A stretch of 64,000 nt of DNA, from positions 55,080-119,079 of the forward strand of contig JAEUHI010000079.1 of NCBI GenBank assembly GCA_016795385.1. The letters are read 5' to 3'. The notes beneath the pieces are model-generated. The model searched no databases and was not told the DNA's origin. It was given only the letters and a program-made list of their open reading frames with translations. Positions within the stretch are counted from its first letter, which is position 1. Each line of letters starts with the position of its first letter. Of the stretch, positions 16,593 to 24,957 are shown one piece after another. A program made the position numbers and the translations under genes. The stretch comes from Verrucomicrobiales bacterium. GTDB taxonomy: Bacteria; Verrucomicrobiota; Verrucomicrobiia; Verrucomicrobiales; DEV007.

Positions 16593-17495
16593 TCAAGGCG
16601 ATGGGGCATCGATGAACAGGTCGATTTGCTGTCCCACGTAGAGGGGATGGTCGGAGCGATTGGAACAGGTGAAGAGCACCTGCAGGACGCGGGTGTCGAC
16701 GCGTTCGTTGGAGGCCCCGGTAAGGGAGCGTTTCGGAATGATGGCCGGTTCGATGCGGGTGAAAGCGAGCTCGAAGGGATGATCCGGCATACCTTTGAGG
16801 TAGCCGACCGCCTTGGCTCCCGGACGGATGCGCGGAGCGAGTTGTTCGTCGACATCGGCGCGAATCTGCACCGTGTCGAGCTCTCCGAGCAGAAGGGGTG
16901 GAGTCGCATTGCCAGGGGTGGCATACTCGCCCGGGCGCGTATTCACCTGGAGGATCGTACCCGCACGCGGCGCCCGGACGGTAAGGCGGTCGAGGAGGAC
17001 TTCCTGCTGATGGACGGCGGCCCGCGCCGCCTCAAGCTGGGCCTTGACGACGGCGACATCGCTGCGGCGCACGATCAGTTCCTCACGCGCCACGGCCCTC
17101 GAATCCACCACCGCCTCGAGCCTCTCGGCCTGACCGGTGATCCGGGCGAGGGAGGCTTCGGCAACGGTCACCTGGCTGCGCAAGGTCGCGAGATAAGCGC
17201 GGACTTCGCGGTCATCGATCTGCAGGAGCGGCTCTCCCGCCTCCACCTTGTCCCATACCGCCACTTCGACGGAGAGGACGACTCCGGAGACAGGCACGCT
17301 CACGGCGACGTTTTCTCCGAGAGCTTCGACCAGACCTGCCGCACCGATCGCCCCGGCGAACGGTTTCGTGGGCGCGGCCAAAGGCAGGGGCGGGACGGGC
17401 TCGTCGAGCTGGGCCCGCAAACGGTGAACAAGCAGTCCGACGGAGAGGAGACCGCCCATGGCGAGCCAAAAAGAGAGCTTTCGAAACAGGATCAT
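16593..17495 (-). CDS. HlyD/DevB-type periplasmic adaptor of ABC exporter
   Basis: A 300-residue membrane-fusion protein: one N-terminal membrane anchor (LSFWLAMGGLLSVGLLVH), a split lipoyl/barrel-sandwich domain (ENVAVSVPVSGVVLSVEVAVWDKVEAGEPLLQID ... LTVRAPRAGTILQVNTRPGEYATPG) and an alpha-helical hairpin between (~110-180, with heptad-like Ala/Leu/Glu pattern). In such tripartite exporters it bridges the inner-membrane ABC permease to the outer membrane. Gene order tetR-permease-ATPase-adaptor on one strand, with a 23-bp gap to the ATPase, supports one operon. The set resembles DevBCA-type exporters; no TolC-like gene is present in the window. Substrate unknown. Confidence 0.88.
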   Translation of the reverse strand: MILFRKLSFWLAMGGLLSVGLLVHRLRAQLDEPVPPLPLAAPTKPFAGAIGAAGLVEALGENVAVSVPVSGVVLSVEVAVWDKVEAGEPLLQIDDREVRAYLATLRSQVTVAEASLARITGQAERLEAVVDSRAVAREELIVRRSDVAVVKAQLEAARAAVHQQEVLLDRLTVRAPRAGTILQVNTRPGEYATPGNATPPLLLGELDTVQIRADVDEQLAPRIRPGAKAVGYLKGMPDHPFELAFTRIEPAIIPKRSLTGASNERVDTRVLQVLFTCSNRSDHPLYVGQQIDLFIDAPSP

Positions 17496-17518
17496 GGCGA
17501 GGGAGAGTGATTTGGGTT

Positions 17519-18265
17519 TCAGGTATCAGGATGGGCCGTGGCAATCGCGGCGGGGCTGTCGAGGAGGCGGGAAATCCGTCCGTCCTCCATCTCGGCCATC
17601 CGGTCGGCATAGGAATAGATCCGCGGATCGTGGGTGACGATGATGACGGTTCGCCCCCTTTCGTCGGCGGCGTCGCGGAGGATCTCCATGACGCGCCTGC
17701 CATTCTCGCGATCGAGCGCGGAGGTGGGCTCGTCGCAGACGATCAGAGGCGGATCGTGGACGAGGGCACGGGCGATGGCGACACGCTGCTGCTGGCCTCC
17801 GGAAAGCTTTCCGGGACGTTCATGGAGGCGGTCACCCAGCCCGACCCGGTCGAGGGCATCCGCGGCGCGACCTTCGGCCTCGCGGCGTTTTTTCCCCTGG
17901 ATGACGAGCGGCACGCTGACGTTCTCCACGATCGAGAGGGAAGGGATCAGATTGAACTGCTGGAAGATGAATCCGAGATGGCGCGTGCGGAAAGCGGTGC
18001 GCTCGCTCTCGGACGCGGCATGAAGGTCGTGGCCGTAGACGACCACCTCGCCGGCGTCGGGACGCAGCGTGCCGGCGAGAATCGAAAGAAGCGTCGTCTT
18101 CCCGCATCCGGACGGTCCGACGAGGAACAGCATCTCTCCCCGGCGGGCTTCGAAATCCGTGTGCCGGAGAGCGCGGGTGATCGAGGAGCCGGTACCGAAA
18201 CTCTTCTCGATGCCGGTGAGGAGCACGGCAGGCAATACATCCGGAACGATGGAATCGGGATTCAT
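17519..18265 (-). CDS. ABC exporter ATPase (MacB/LolD/DevA type)
   Basis: A 248-residue ATP-binding subunit with Walker A GPSGCGKTT (50-58), a Q-loop around FQQFNL, the ABC signature LSGGQQQR (starts 154), Walker B LIVCDEP (174-180) followed by TSALD, and the switch His in IIVTHDPR. Sequence is that of the MacB/LolD/DevA group, which powers FtsX-like permeases rather than pore-forming exporters. The start codon overlaps the stop of the permease gene (ATGA at 18262-18265), showing translational coupling. It would form a dimer on the cytoplasmic face of the membrane. Confidence 0.95.
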   Translation of the reverse strand: MNPDSIVPDVLPAVLLTGIEKSFGTGSSITRALRHTDFEARRGEMLFLVGPSGCGKTTLLSILAGTLRPDAGEVVVYGHDLHAASESERTAFRTRHLGFIFQQFNLIPSLSIVENVSVPLVIQGKKRREAEGRAADALDRVGLGDRLHERPGKLSGGQQQRVAIARALVHDPPLIVCDEPTSALDRENGRRVMEILRDAADERGRTVIIVTHDPRIYSYADRMAEMEDGRISRLLDSPAAIATAHPDT

Positions 18266-19401
18266 GCGCGGAAGACCAGCGCGGCTTCGAGACGGGCGAC
18301 CCGGATGATTCCGAGGAACGCGGCGAGAATGCAGATGCCGGTGATCGCCAAGAGGACTCCGGCGGGAATCTGCCAGACGATGAGGAAGGGTACCTTTTCG
18401 AGGGCCAGAAGCATCCGCCCCAACAGCGCCACGATCCCCTGTCCGATTCCGAATCCCACCAGGCCGACAGTGACGGACTGGATCACGAGGACGCCGCAGA
18501 GGCTCTGGTTGCTCGCGCCCATCGCCTTGAAGGCGGCGAGGTTCCGGGTGTTCTCAAGGACGAAGGAATAAAAGGTCTGTCCCGAGACCACCGTCCCGAC
18601 GATGAAGCCGATGAGGATGATCGTGCCCACGTTGTAAACAATTCCGGTATTGGCCACATACCAGCGGATCGTCGATTCCATGAATTCGCGCTCGGTGAAA
18701 GCCCGGAGTCCTGTCGCCGCCTCGATTCTTCTCGCGACGGCGGCGGGTGACTCTCCGGTATTCACTCCGGCGAGGACGAAAGACGTCATCTTGCGTTGGG
18801 CGGGGACGAATCCCAGTGCACGATCATAGGTGGTGAACAGATAAGCCCCGCCCGTAAAGGATCGATAGGCCTTGCAGATGCCCACAACGACGGCCCGATG
18901 ATCATTGAGCTCAAATACATCACCGATCGCGAGAGGCCGGCCCAAGGCTTTGCCGAGATCGTCCACGGCATATTCGTCGATGATGACGCCATCGGGCAAG
19001 CGGAGGGCCTCAAGCGTGCCCTCGACCATCCGCGGCGGGGCTCCTGCGAGGGTGGTGGCATCAAGGCCGATCAAGGTGACCTGCTTGGAGGATCCGTCGT
19101 CCATTTTCACGGTTTGGAGTCCCGTGTAGAGAGGTGCGGCCCACTTCACACCCTCGACCGAGAGGACCCGGTCGGCATCCGTCTCGCGGAGCGGCTTCTG
19201 GTCCGCCACCATTTCGACCCGCGGGTCCGCCACCCAGATTTCGGCCCGGACATTTCGGATCGTGGAACACATCCACGACATGATCCCGAGAAACAAAGCC
19301 GCGCCCTGGGTGATCAGGATCGTGGCGAAGACGATGCCGCTGACGAGCATGCCGTACTTCGCATGATCGCCGAAGAGCATGCGCAGACCGAGACGCATCA
19401 T
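18262..19401 (-). CDS. ABC exporter permease, FtsX/DevC type
   Basis: A 379-residue membrane protein with the FtsX/MacB/DevC topology: one N-terminal helix (~14-37, MLVSGIVFATILITQGAALFLGIM region), a large periplasmic domain (~40-255), and three C-terminal helices (IILIGFIVGTVVSGQTFYSFV, VLVIQSVTVGLVGFGIGQGIVAL, GVLLAITGICILAAFLGII). ENTRNLAAFKAMGAS is the conserved coupling-helix motif of this permease class. Start at the ATGATG of 19401/19398, which overlaps the stop of the tetR gene; the longer frame upstream is the antisense-free tail of tetR and is not used. Coupled to both neighbours by overlapping start/stop codons. Confidence 0.92.
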   Translation of the reverse strand: MMRLGLRMLFGDHAKYGMLVSGIVFATILITQGAALFLGIMSWMCSTIRNVRAEIWVADPRVEMVADQKPLRETDADRVLSVEGVKWAAPLYTGLQTVKMDDGSSKQVTLIGLDATTLAGAPPRMVEGTLEALRLPDGVIIDEYAVDDLGKALGRPLAIGDVFELNDHRAVVVGICKAYRSFTGGAYLFTTYDRALGFVPAQRKMTSFVLAGVNTGESPAAVARRIEAATGLRAFTEREFMESTIRWYVANTGIVYNVGTIILIGFIVGTVVSGQTFYSFVLENTRNLAAFKAMGASNQSLCGVLVIQSVTVGLVGFGIGQGIVALLGRMLLALEKVPFLIVWQIPAGVLLAITGICILAAFLGIIRVARLEAALVFRA

Positions 19402-20060
19402 CCCCCGTCCTCCTTCTCCACGGATTGAAGTTCTCCGAGGACCTGCCTCCCCGCATCGGAAAGCAGGCCCGGCCAAAAGAGGCGGAAGGCGTTCTCGACC
19501 GTCTGGCGCGGGGTCAAACCGGTCCGCTCGAGCGCTTCGGGCTGTGTGAGGCCACGCACGAGCTGGAGCCAGGCAAAGGCCGCGAAATCCGCATCGATCC
19601 CGGGCCGCAGATACCCTTGGGCGATCCCTTCGCGAACGAGGCGGGAAAAGAGCCGCGGGACATTCTGACTGCGGATCTCATCGAGGAGACGGTAAACTCC
19701 CGGTGCGTAACGTTGCAGATCACGGAACAAGGTCGACGGCACCCGCGCGAGCGAGTTCGACATCAGAGCCACCACCGCCCGCAGCTTGGTCGGGAAATCG
19801 CCGGCCTCCTCCTCGACGATGGAGTCCATCCGCTCGCGGAGCCGTCCCGTGAAGCGCTCCACGAAGGCACGCAAGATCGCTTCTTTCCCGGGAAAATGGA
19901 CATAGAGCGTTTTTTTGCTCATGCCCAGACCGAGGGCAAGACGATCCATGTTCAGCGCCGGATAGCCCTCCCGGAAGACCGTTTCACTGGCCGTGGCGAG
20001 AATGCGCTCGCGGGGATCCTCGGCGTGGATATCCCAGAATTCGAGATTCGGATCGCTCAT
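19398..20060 (-). CDS. TetR-family regulator of the exporter operon
   Basis: A 220-residue transcriptional regulator. The N-terminus holds the TetR helix-turn-helix: PRERILATASETVFREGYPALNMDRLALGLGMSKKTLYVHFPGKEAIL. The rest (~70-215) is the all-helical ligand-binding/dimer domain, with TETR_C-type pattern. ATG at 20060 is preferred to GTG at 20063. It is the first gene of the tetR-permease-ATPase-adaptor operon and its stop overlaps the permease start, so it very likely controls its own operon in response to a substrate or envelope signal. A candidate operator lies 7-34 bp upstream of the start. Confidence 0.93.
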   Translation of the reverse strand: MSDPNLEFWDIHAEDPRERILATASETVFREGYPALNMDRLALGLGMSKKTLYVHFPGKEAILRAFVERFTGRLRERMDSIVEEEAGDFPTKLRAVVALMSNSLARVPSTLFRDLQRYAPGVYRLLDEIRSQNVPRLFSRLVREGIAQGYLRPGIDADFAAFAWLQLVRGLTQPEALERTGLTPRQTVENAFRLFWPGLLSDAGRQVLGELQSVEKEDGG

Positions 20061-20066
20061 CACTGA

Positions 20067-20094
20067 GGAAACTACGATCGTTTCTAAAGTTTCC
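20067..20094. promoter_or_regulatory. Candidate TetR operator upstream of exporter operon
   Basis: Inverted repeat GGAAACT (20067-20073) and AGTTTCC (20088-20094) with a 14-bp spacer, directly upstream of the tetR start. TetR proteins usually bind 15-30-bp palindromes in this position and repress their own operon, so this is a good candidate autoregulatory site. Binding is inferred only. Confidence 0.45.
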
Positions 20095-20221
20095 TTGGCA
20101 AGAAAATTCTTCTCCGAATCTCAAATCGCCTTCGGCGGGCTTTTGCACGAACATCCTCCTCCCTGCGGCTCCCTGGGGGAAGGTTGGAGTCGCTCATGAA
20201 ACGGCCTGGTTGTCGGAAGAA

Positions 20222-21301
20222 TCACGGGGCGGCGATGCGGAAGCCGACATCATTGTATTCCCCTTCCGGGGGCACCCCGCTTCGCGCGTTCCACACCATG
20301 GCGCCGGGGCCCACGTTCCAAGCACCCCCACGGAGCCCCCGCAGTTCCTCGGAGAGAATCGAGTCGTTCCGCTCCCAGACATTGCCTCCCTGATCAAAGG
20401 TTCCGTAAAAGCTGGGACTCCGCGAGTAGGCGCCTCCGCCGGTGAGATAGTTCGTGGTCGCGACCTCTCCCTCGCTCTGAGTGACGGAATAAAAGCCGTT
20501 CGGCGTGATCATGTTGGCCTGGTTGGGAATGCCTCCGATGAGATTGCCTGGAGCGGTGTCGCTGGCCATCGGGTAGGTGTGGTAGGCTCCGGCCGGTCCT
20601 CCCTCGGCGGCGGGATGATTGTAGGCCGCCTTATACCATTCGTCCTCGGTGGGGATCCAGCATTTGGCTCCCGGGTTGCGGGCGAAGAAGACGCCGCTCG
20701 TCGCTCCGCCCAAGGAATAAGCTCCCATTTCCGTGGTCAGGGCCGTCTGCAATCCGCTCGGGCGTCCATGGTGCAGCCAATTGCAGAACCGGGCGGCATC
20801 AAACCAACTCACATAGGTGACCGGGCGATCGCCCCCGCCGATCACCGCATACCGGTAGCTGCCGGAGACTCCGGTGCGCCGGATGCCCGCGACCCGCTTG
20901 TCTGCCTCCATGTTCGCATTGTAGAGTCCGTAGGTGTCCGTCGCGGCGACCGCGTTCAGGAAAGCGGTGTATTGCGCGAGATTCACCTCGTGTTTCCCCA
21001 TCTGGAATTCGTAGGGGACCCAACCGAAATTCTGCACCCCCTCCGTGTTCGCATCCCCGTCATCGGCATCGGGGAGGTGGCCCGGGTACCCGACGCGCAC
21101 CATGGGCATGAACGAGGCGACGCCGTTGTCTGGCCGTCGCGCGTTGGCCAGTTGCTTCTGCAGGCTCTTGATCTTGGCTTTCAGCTGCTTCACGAGCGTC
21201 GCCGAAGAGTTGCGCTCCGCCGACTCCACAGGTGGACCGGAGATCAGGAGAAGGGCGGATACGCAGAGGGCGAGGAGGACAAAGCTGAGGGACTTTCTCA
21301 T
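20222..21301 (-). CDS. FGE-fold (SUMF1-like) secreted protein lacking active-site cysteines
   Basis: A 359-residue exported protein (signal peptide MRKSLSFVLLALCVSALLLI...; the open frame upstream is ignored). A short Lys-rich helical region (~35-55) precedes a formylglycine-generating-enzyme fold: FQMGKHEVNLAQYTAFLNA, DRPVTYVSWFDAARFCNWLHH, CWIPTEDEWYKAAYN, GGNVWERND and LRGGAW...GFRIA at the end. In true FGEs the segment between RGGSW and GFR carries the catalytic Cys pair; here that segment (WNVGPGAMVWNARSGVPPEG) has no cysteine. So it is probably a non-catalytic ligand-binding FGE-fold protein, common in this phylum. It is the last of three same-strand genes after a sulfatase and a propeller protein. 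Confidence 0.85.
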   Translation of the reverse strand: MRKSLSFVLLALCVSALLLISGPPVESAERNSSATLVKQLKAKIKSLQKQLANARRPDNGVASFMPMVRVGYPGHLPDADDGDANTEGVQNFGWVPYEFQMGKHEVNLAQYTAFLNAVAATDTYGLYNANMEADKRVAGIRRTGVSGSYRYAVIGGGDRPVTYVSWFDAARFCNWLHHGRPSGLQTALTTEMGAYSLGGATSGVFFARNPGAKCWIPTEDEWYKAAYNHPAAEGGPAGAYHTYPMASDTAPGNLIGGIPNQANMITPNGFYSVTQSEGEVATTNYLTGGGAYSRSPSFYGTFDQGGNVWERNDSILSEELRGLRGGAWNVGPGAMVWNARSGVPPEGEYNDVGFRIAAP

Positions 21302-21377
21302 GATCAACGGCGGCGGACGGACGGAATCGATCGGTAGAGGAAACGAACGGGAGAGCCTCGGGAAAAAGCGGGATGAA

Positions 21378-22379
21378 TCAGGGACTCTCTTCTTTGCCGA
21401 CGACCTTGCCGCTCTGTCCCGGGAGGAGGAATTTCCATTCGAATCCTTCGGAACGGACCCGGTAGAAAAGGCCACGGCCGCCCTCCGGTGAGGGCTGCAC
21501 GGCGAGAGCGTCGATCCGCTCCACCTCTTCGAGGATGTCGGCCGCACCGAGGGCGCGTTTCATCACCGCAAAACTCTCCGCGAGTTCCGGATGCATGCCA
21601 TCATTCGAGGCGTAGCGGTTCTCCGAGGGCAAGGGCACGCGCACGAGGGCACCCATGTGGCGACCTCCGAGAGCGGCGTAGACGTCCTCTCCCAATACCG
21701 CGACTCCATCCACGCCCATGCTGCCACTGTTCGCCGAGTCGGTGTTCATGAGGGCGAGAGGAGCAAAGCGACTGCCGCCGAGAGCTCCGGCGCGGTCGAC
21801 GCCGCCGTCGTCCCAGGCTTCAAAAAAGCCTTCCCAGAGATCCCAGTTGCCTCCGTAGACCATGCGACCGGAATCCGAAAACCGCGGCACGGTGGTGAGG
21901 TCGGAGAGACGCCGGACAAACACGGGGATGAGGGTTTTGCGATCCGGCTTCATCAGATAAAGAGGGTCGCCCTCTCCGTTCTCGGGACGGACAGAGAGAA
22001 ACACCGTGCCCACAGGCACCGGACCGGGACGGGTGACACAACTGATCCCCGTGACGAAGGCGGGCCCGGGAAGTGTGGCGATGAGGCGCACCTCCTCCTC
22101 TCCCGGCGGCAGGAGCCACACCGCGCGATCGGTCGCGACGAGGAGATCGCCTTTTTCGTCAAGGCAGAGGCACTGCATGGCCTCCTCCGCCGCGAAACCG
22201 CGCACCGGCCTTGGCTTTGCCGTCCACGTCGTGGTCTCGATCTCCCAGAGGAAATCCGTTTCAAACACGGGAATGACCCAGAGCTTCGTGCCATCAGCGG
22301 AGAACGCCGCCTCCGATCCGGACAAAGGGCTCGACCACCCGGAAAGAAGAACGGCACAGGCGATCGCGACGTGTTTCAT
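21378..22379 (-). CDS. Secreted propeller-like protein of unknown function
   Basis: A 333-residue protein with a signal peptide (MKHVAIACAVLLSGWSSPLSG). Internal motifs such as AAFSADGTKLWVIP, CLDEKGDLLVATDRAVWLLPPG, VPRFSDSGRMVYGG and GVAVLGEDVYAALGG give a weak beta-propeller pattern (strand, 'SDDGK', strand). No catalytic motif or named family recognised. It lies 87 bp downstream of the sulfatase and 76 bp upstream of the FGE-fold gene, on the same strand, so the three may be cotranscribed; joint function is a guess. Confidence 0.65.
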   Translation of the reverse strand: MKHVAIACAVLLSGWSSPLSGSEAAFSADGTKLWVIPVFETDFLWEIETTTWTAKPRPVRGFAAEEAMQCLCLDEKGDLLVATDRAVWLLPPGEEEVRLIATLPGPAFVTGISCVTRPGPVPVGTVFLSVRPENGEGDPLYLMKPDRKTLIPVFVRRLSDLTTVPRFSDSGRMVYGGNWDLWEGFFEAWDDGGVDRAGALGGSRFAPLALMNTDSANSGSMGVDGVAVLGEDVYAALGGRHMGALVRVPLPSENRYASNDGMHPELAESFAVMKRALGAADILEEVERIDALAVQPSPEGGRGLFYRVRSEGFEWKFLLPGQSGKVVGKEESP

Positions 22380-22466
22380 GGATCGAGCCTAGCACGGATG
22401 CGAGGCCCCGGGCGACGGATTTCTGGGGGAAAATGCGATTTGGAATTTCCCCCCGGGATGGCACTC

Positions 22467-23798
22467 CTACTCCACCGGATCCTGTTTCTTCTTCTTCTCC
22501 TTCTTCCGACCCGACTTGCGATCAGGATCTCCATCCCATCGACGATCCTCCCAGCGGGGCGGCATCATCGTGGCATTCCACGCATCCCATTTCGCCTGAA
22601 GGGCGGCGAACTTCTCCGGTTCTTCCTTCGAGAGATCGTTCTGCTCGCCGCGATCGGCAGCGAGGTTCACCAGCATCGGGGCCATTTCCTTGCCCGCCTT
22701 CACGAGCTTCCAGTCGCCCTCGCGGATCGCATACTGCACGCCGAAACGCCAATAGAGAGCCTCGCGCTCCAGTTTGGGTGTCTCGCCCTTGAGTAACGGG
22801 AGAAGGTTGACGCCGTCGAGCTCCCATTCGGGTTTCACTTCCGCCCCGGCGGCGGCCAGAGCGGTGGGAAGGACATCGAGCTGGATGACTGGTTCCTCGA
22901 TGACCTGACCACCGGGGATCGTTCCGGGCCATTGCACGAGCCAGCTCTCCCGGATGCCGCCTTCCCAGAGGAACCACTTGCTGCCGCGCAACCCGTCGTA
23001 GTGGGCGTTTGGCGAGGAACCGCCATTGTCGCTGATGCAGAAGACGAGCGTGTTTTCCTCGAGACCGAGTTCACGCAGTTTCCCCATCACCGTGCCGATC
23101 GCGTCGTCAGCTTCGGCGAGATTGGCGGCGTAGTTGCGTTCGTGGCGACCCAGGTCCGGAAAACGCGCCAGCACCGCTTCGCTCGCGACATTCGGGTTGT
23201 GCACGGCATTGAAAGAAAGGTAGAGGAAAAACGGCGTCCCCTCGCTGCGCTCGATGAAGCCACAGGCCTCCTTTGCATAGATCGGCGAAGTGATGGGCGC
23301 CCCGGGAAGCGTTTCGAGGAGTTCCGAGCCCCGGTAAAATCCCGACTCCCCGAGATTCCCGACGCTGCCGATGGAGAAATCGAAGCCGCGGGCCACCGGG
23401 AGGTATTCGGGCTCATCCCCGAGGTGCCATTTCCCGACGATCCCGGTCGTGTAGCCCACCTCCTTGAGCCGCTGGGCCATCGTCGTCTCGGTGAGGAGGA
23501 ATTCCGTCCCGGGACGTTTTCCACCGTTGGCATCATTGCCGGTCCTGGCCTGATAGCGGCCCGTCAACAGGCCCACCCGGCTGGGATTGCAGACACAGGC
23601 CGAGACATATCCCTGGGTGAACCGGACGCCCTTCGCGGCGATCGCATCGATGTGCGGTGTCGGAGTCAACTTCCCTCCGTAACAGGAGGGGTCACCGTAG
23701 GCCATGTCATCGAGGTAGAAGATCACCACATTCGGCGCGGCCGCGTGGAGAGGGGCCAACCCGAAGAGCAGAAGAAAAAAGATCAGGAAAGGTCTCAT
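22467..23798 (-). CDS. Secreted sulfatase (arylsulfatase family, Cys type)
   Basis: A 443-residue exported alkaline-phosphatase-superfamily hydrolase. ATG at 23798 begins the signal peptide MRPFLIFFLLLFGLAPLHAAA. The metal site starts with VVIFYLDDMAYGD (residues ~24-36). The catalytic signature is VCNPSRVGLLTGRY, with Cys70 the residue to be converted to formylglycine (C-x-P-S-R). Further conserved parts are GKWHLGD, LSDNGGS-type 'ISDNGGSSPNAHYDGLRGSKWFLWEGGIRE', and REGDWKLV near the C-terminus. It would remove sulfate esters from polysaccharides or small molecules in the periplasm or outside. It needs an FGE or anaerobic maturase from elsewhere, since the neighbouring FGE-fold protein lacks catalytic cysteines. 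C-terminal tail is Lys/Arg-rich. Confidence 0.93.
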   Translation of the reverse strand: MRPFLIFFLLLFGLAPLHAAAPNVVIFYLDDMAYGDPSCYGGKLTPTPHIDAIAAKGVRFTQGYVSACVCNPSRVGLLTGRYQARTGNDANGGKRPGTEFLLTETTMAQRLKEVGYTTGIVGKWHLGDEPEYLPVARGFDFSIGSVGNLGESGFYRGSELLETLPGAPITSPIYAKEACGFIERSEGTPFFLYLSFNAVHNPNVASEAVLARFPDLGRHERNYAANLAEADDAIGTVMGKLRELGLEENTLVFCISDNGGSSPNAHYDGLRGSKWFLWEGGIRESWLVQWPGTIPGGQVIEEPVIQLDVLPTALAAAGAEVKPEWELDGVNLLPLLKGETPKLEREALYWRFGVQYAIREGDWKLVKAGKEMAPMLVNLAADRGEQNDLSKEEPEKFAALQAKWDAWNATMMPPRWEDRRWDGDPDRKSGRKKEKKKKQDPVE

Positions 23799-23962
23799 CG
23801 CGTGGAAAGAACCCCGGACCCGGCGAATGGTTCCAGCTCCGGGCGATGCGAATGGGGCGAGCAAATGGCCTCACTCCGGGATTGACCAAAGCGGACAAGA
23901 TCTCCACACTCACGGAGAGATACAGGAGATCACGTCGATCCTCCTTCAACCCACCCACTGCC

Positions 23963-24712
23963 ATGACTCCGAAAACCTTTCGTCTCAGTCTCCTCGGCCT
24001 CCTTTTCGCCGCCACCTTCACCAACGCCTCGGCACGGACCTGGACGAACCAGGCCGGAAAAACGATCGAGGCCGACTTCGTCTCGCTCAACGGTGACCAG
24101 CTCGTCCTCAAGGGTGCCAACGGCAAAACCTACGAGATCCCCCTCGCCTCCTTGAGCGAGGCCGACCAGACCTTCGCCAAAGAGCAGGGCGCCGCGTCTC
24201 CCTCCTCGCCTTCCGCCTCCACCTCAGCTTCCGCCTCTGCCGGAGCTCCCTCCGTCTTCAAGGAATTGATCGAGAGCAAACTCGTCGCTGTCGATGGCAA
24301 ACGTGTCTCCAAATACGAGATGGCGGAAGAGCCCCAATACTACGCCTTCTATTTTTCGGCCAGCTGGTGCGGACCGTGCAAAGCCTTCACGCCGAAGCTG
24401 ATCTCGTTCTACAACGAGAGCCCGGGTGCCAAAAAGACCTTCGAAGTCGTTTTCATGAGCCGCGACAATTCCGAGGGGGACATGGAGGAATACATGACCA
24501 CGGACAAGATGCCCTGGCCCGCGGTGCGATTCCGCGACGCCGACCGCATCGATGAGATCACCAAATACCGGGGGCGGGGCATCCCTTGTCTCGTCCTCGT
24601 CGACCGCCAGGGCAACGTCGTCTCCGACAGCTACGTGGGCGATGAATACCGGGGGCCCACTGTCGTGATGGAAAAGATGCGCGAACTCGCGCAGTCGACC
24701 GCCGCCCGCTGA
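23963..24712 (+). CDS. Secreted SHD1-like + thioredoxin-like protein
   Basis: A 249-residue exported protein. ATG at 23963 opens the signal peptide MTPKTFRLSLLGLLFAATFTNASA. Residues ~26-72 (TWTNQAGKTIEADFVSL, YEIPLASLSEAD) match the SHD1-like domain common in secreted proteins of this phylum. A Ser/Ala linker (~76-96) leads to a thioredoxin-fold domain with the redox motif WCGPC (135-139) and a nucleoredoxin/tryparedoxin-like pattern: EVVFMSRDNSEGDMEEYM, MPWPAVRF, YRGRGIPCLVLVD with the cis-Pro. It probably reduces or rearranges disulfides or peroxides in the periplasm. Followed by a strong hairpin terminator. Confidence 0.88.
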   Translation: MTPKTFRLSLLGLLFAATFTNASARTWTNQAGKTIEADFVSLNGDQLVLKGANGKTYEIPLASLSEADQTFAKEQGAASPSSPSASTSASASAGAPSVFKELIESKLVAVDGKRVSKYEMAEEPQYYAFYFSASWCGPCKAFTPKLISFYNESPGAKKTFEVVFMSRDNSEGDMEEYMTTDKMPWPAVRFRDADRIDEITKYRGRGIPCLVLVDRQGNVVSDSYVGDEYRGPTVVMEKMRELAQSTAAR

Positions 24713-24718
24713 AAAGCG

Positions 24719-24760
24719 AAGGGGCTCGGACGACCCCTGAGGATCGCGAGCCCCTTTTGT
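24719..24760. terminator. Bidirectional hairpin terminator
   Basis: AAGGGGCTCG (24719-24728) pairs perfectly with CGAGCCCCTT (24747-24756), followed by TTGT on the plus strand. It begins 7 bp after the thioredoxin-like gene. On the minus strand the stem is followed by a CGCTTTTC tract, so it can also serve the convergent small lipoprotein gene. Confidence 0.8.
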
Positions 24761-24840
24761 CATCGGCAGCACGAGCGCGGATTCCGACCATCGCTCATGG
24801 CGAGAGGGTCGGCCGCGGCTCTGGCGCGACGAACTCCGGA

Positions 24841-24957
24841 TTACTTGGCGTAAACCACGGGAGCGGGAGCGGCCGTCGGGTAGGCTTGCTTCTTCTTGCC
24901 GCAAGCACCAAGGGTGAGAGCCGCGAGAACGAGGGTGAGGAGGGCGATGTGTTTCAT
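24841..24957 (-). CDS. 38-residue lipoprotein
   Basis: A very small protein, MKHIALLTLVLAALTLGAC followed by GKKKQAYPTAAPAPVVYAK. LTLGAC is a good lipobox, so after lipidation of Cys19 only about 20 residues remain, basic then Pro/Ala-rich. Size and composition recall entericidin-like or peptidoglycan-associated mini-lipoproteins, but I cannot name a family. ATG at 24957 is chosen because it starts the signal peptide. A hairpin lies in its presumed 5' leader (25003-25022). Confidence 0.65.
   Translation of the reverse strand: MKHIALLTLVLAALTLGACGKKKQAYPTAAPAPVVYAK

Noticed and set aside
20222..21301. Functional formylglycine-generating enzyme for the nearby sulfatase
   Set aside because: The segment that carries the catalytic Cys pair in FGEs has no cysteine here.
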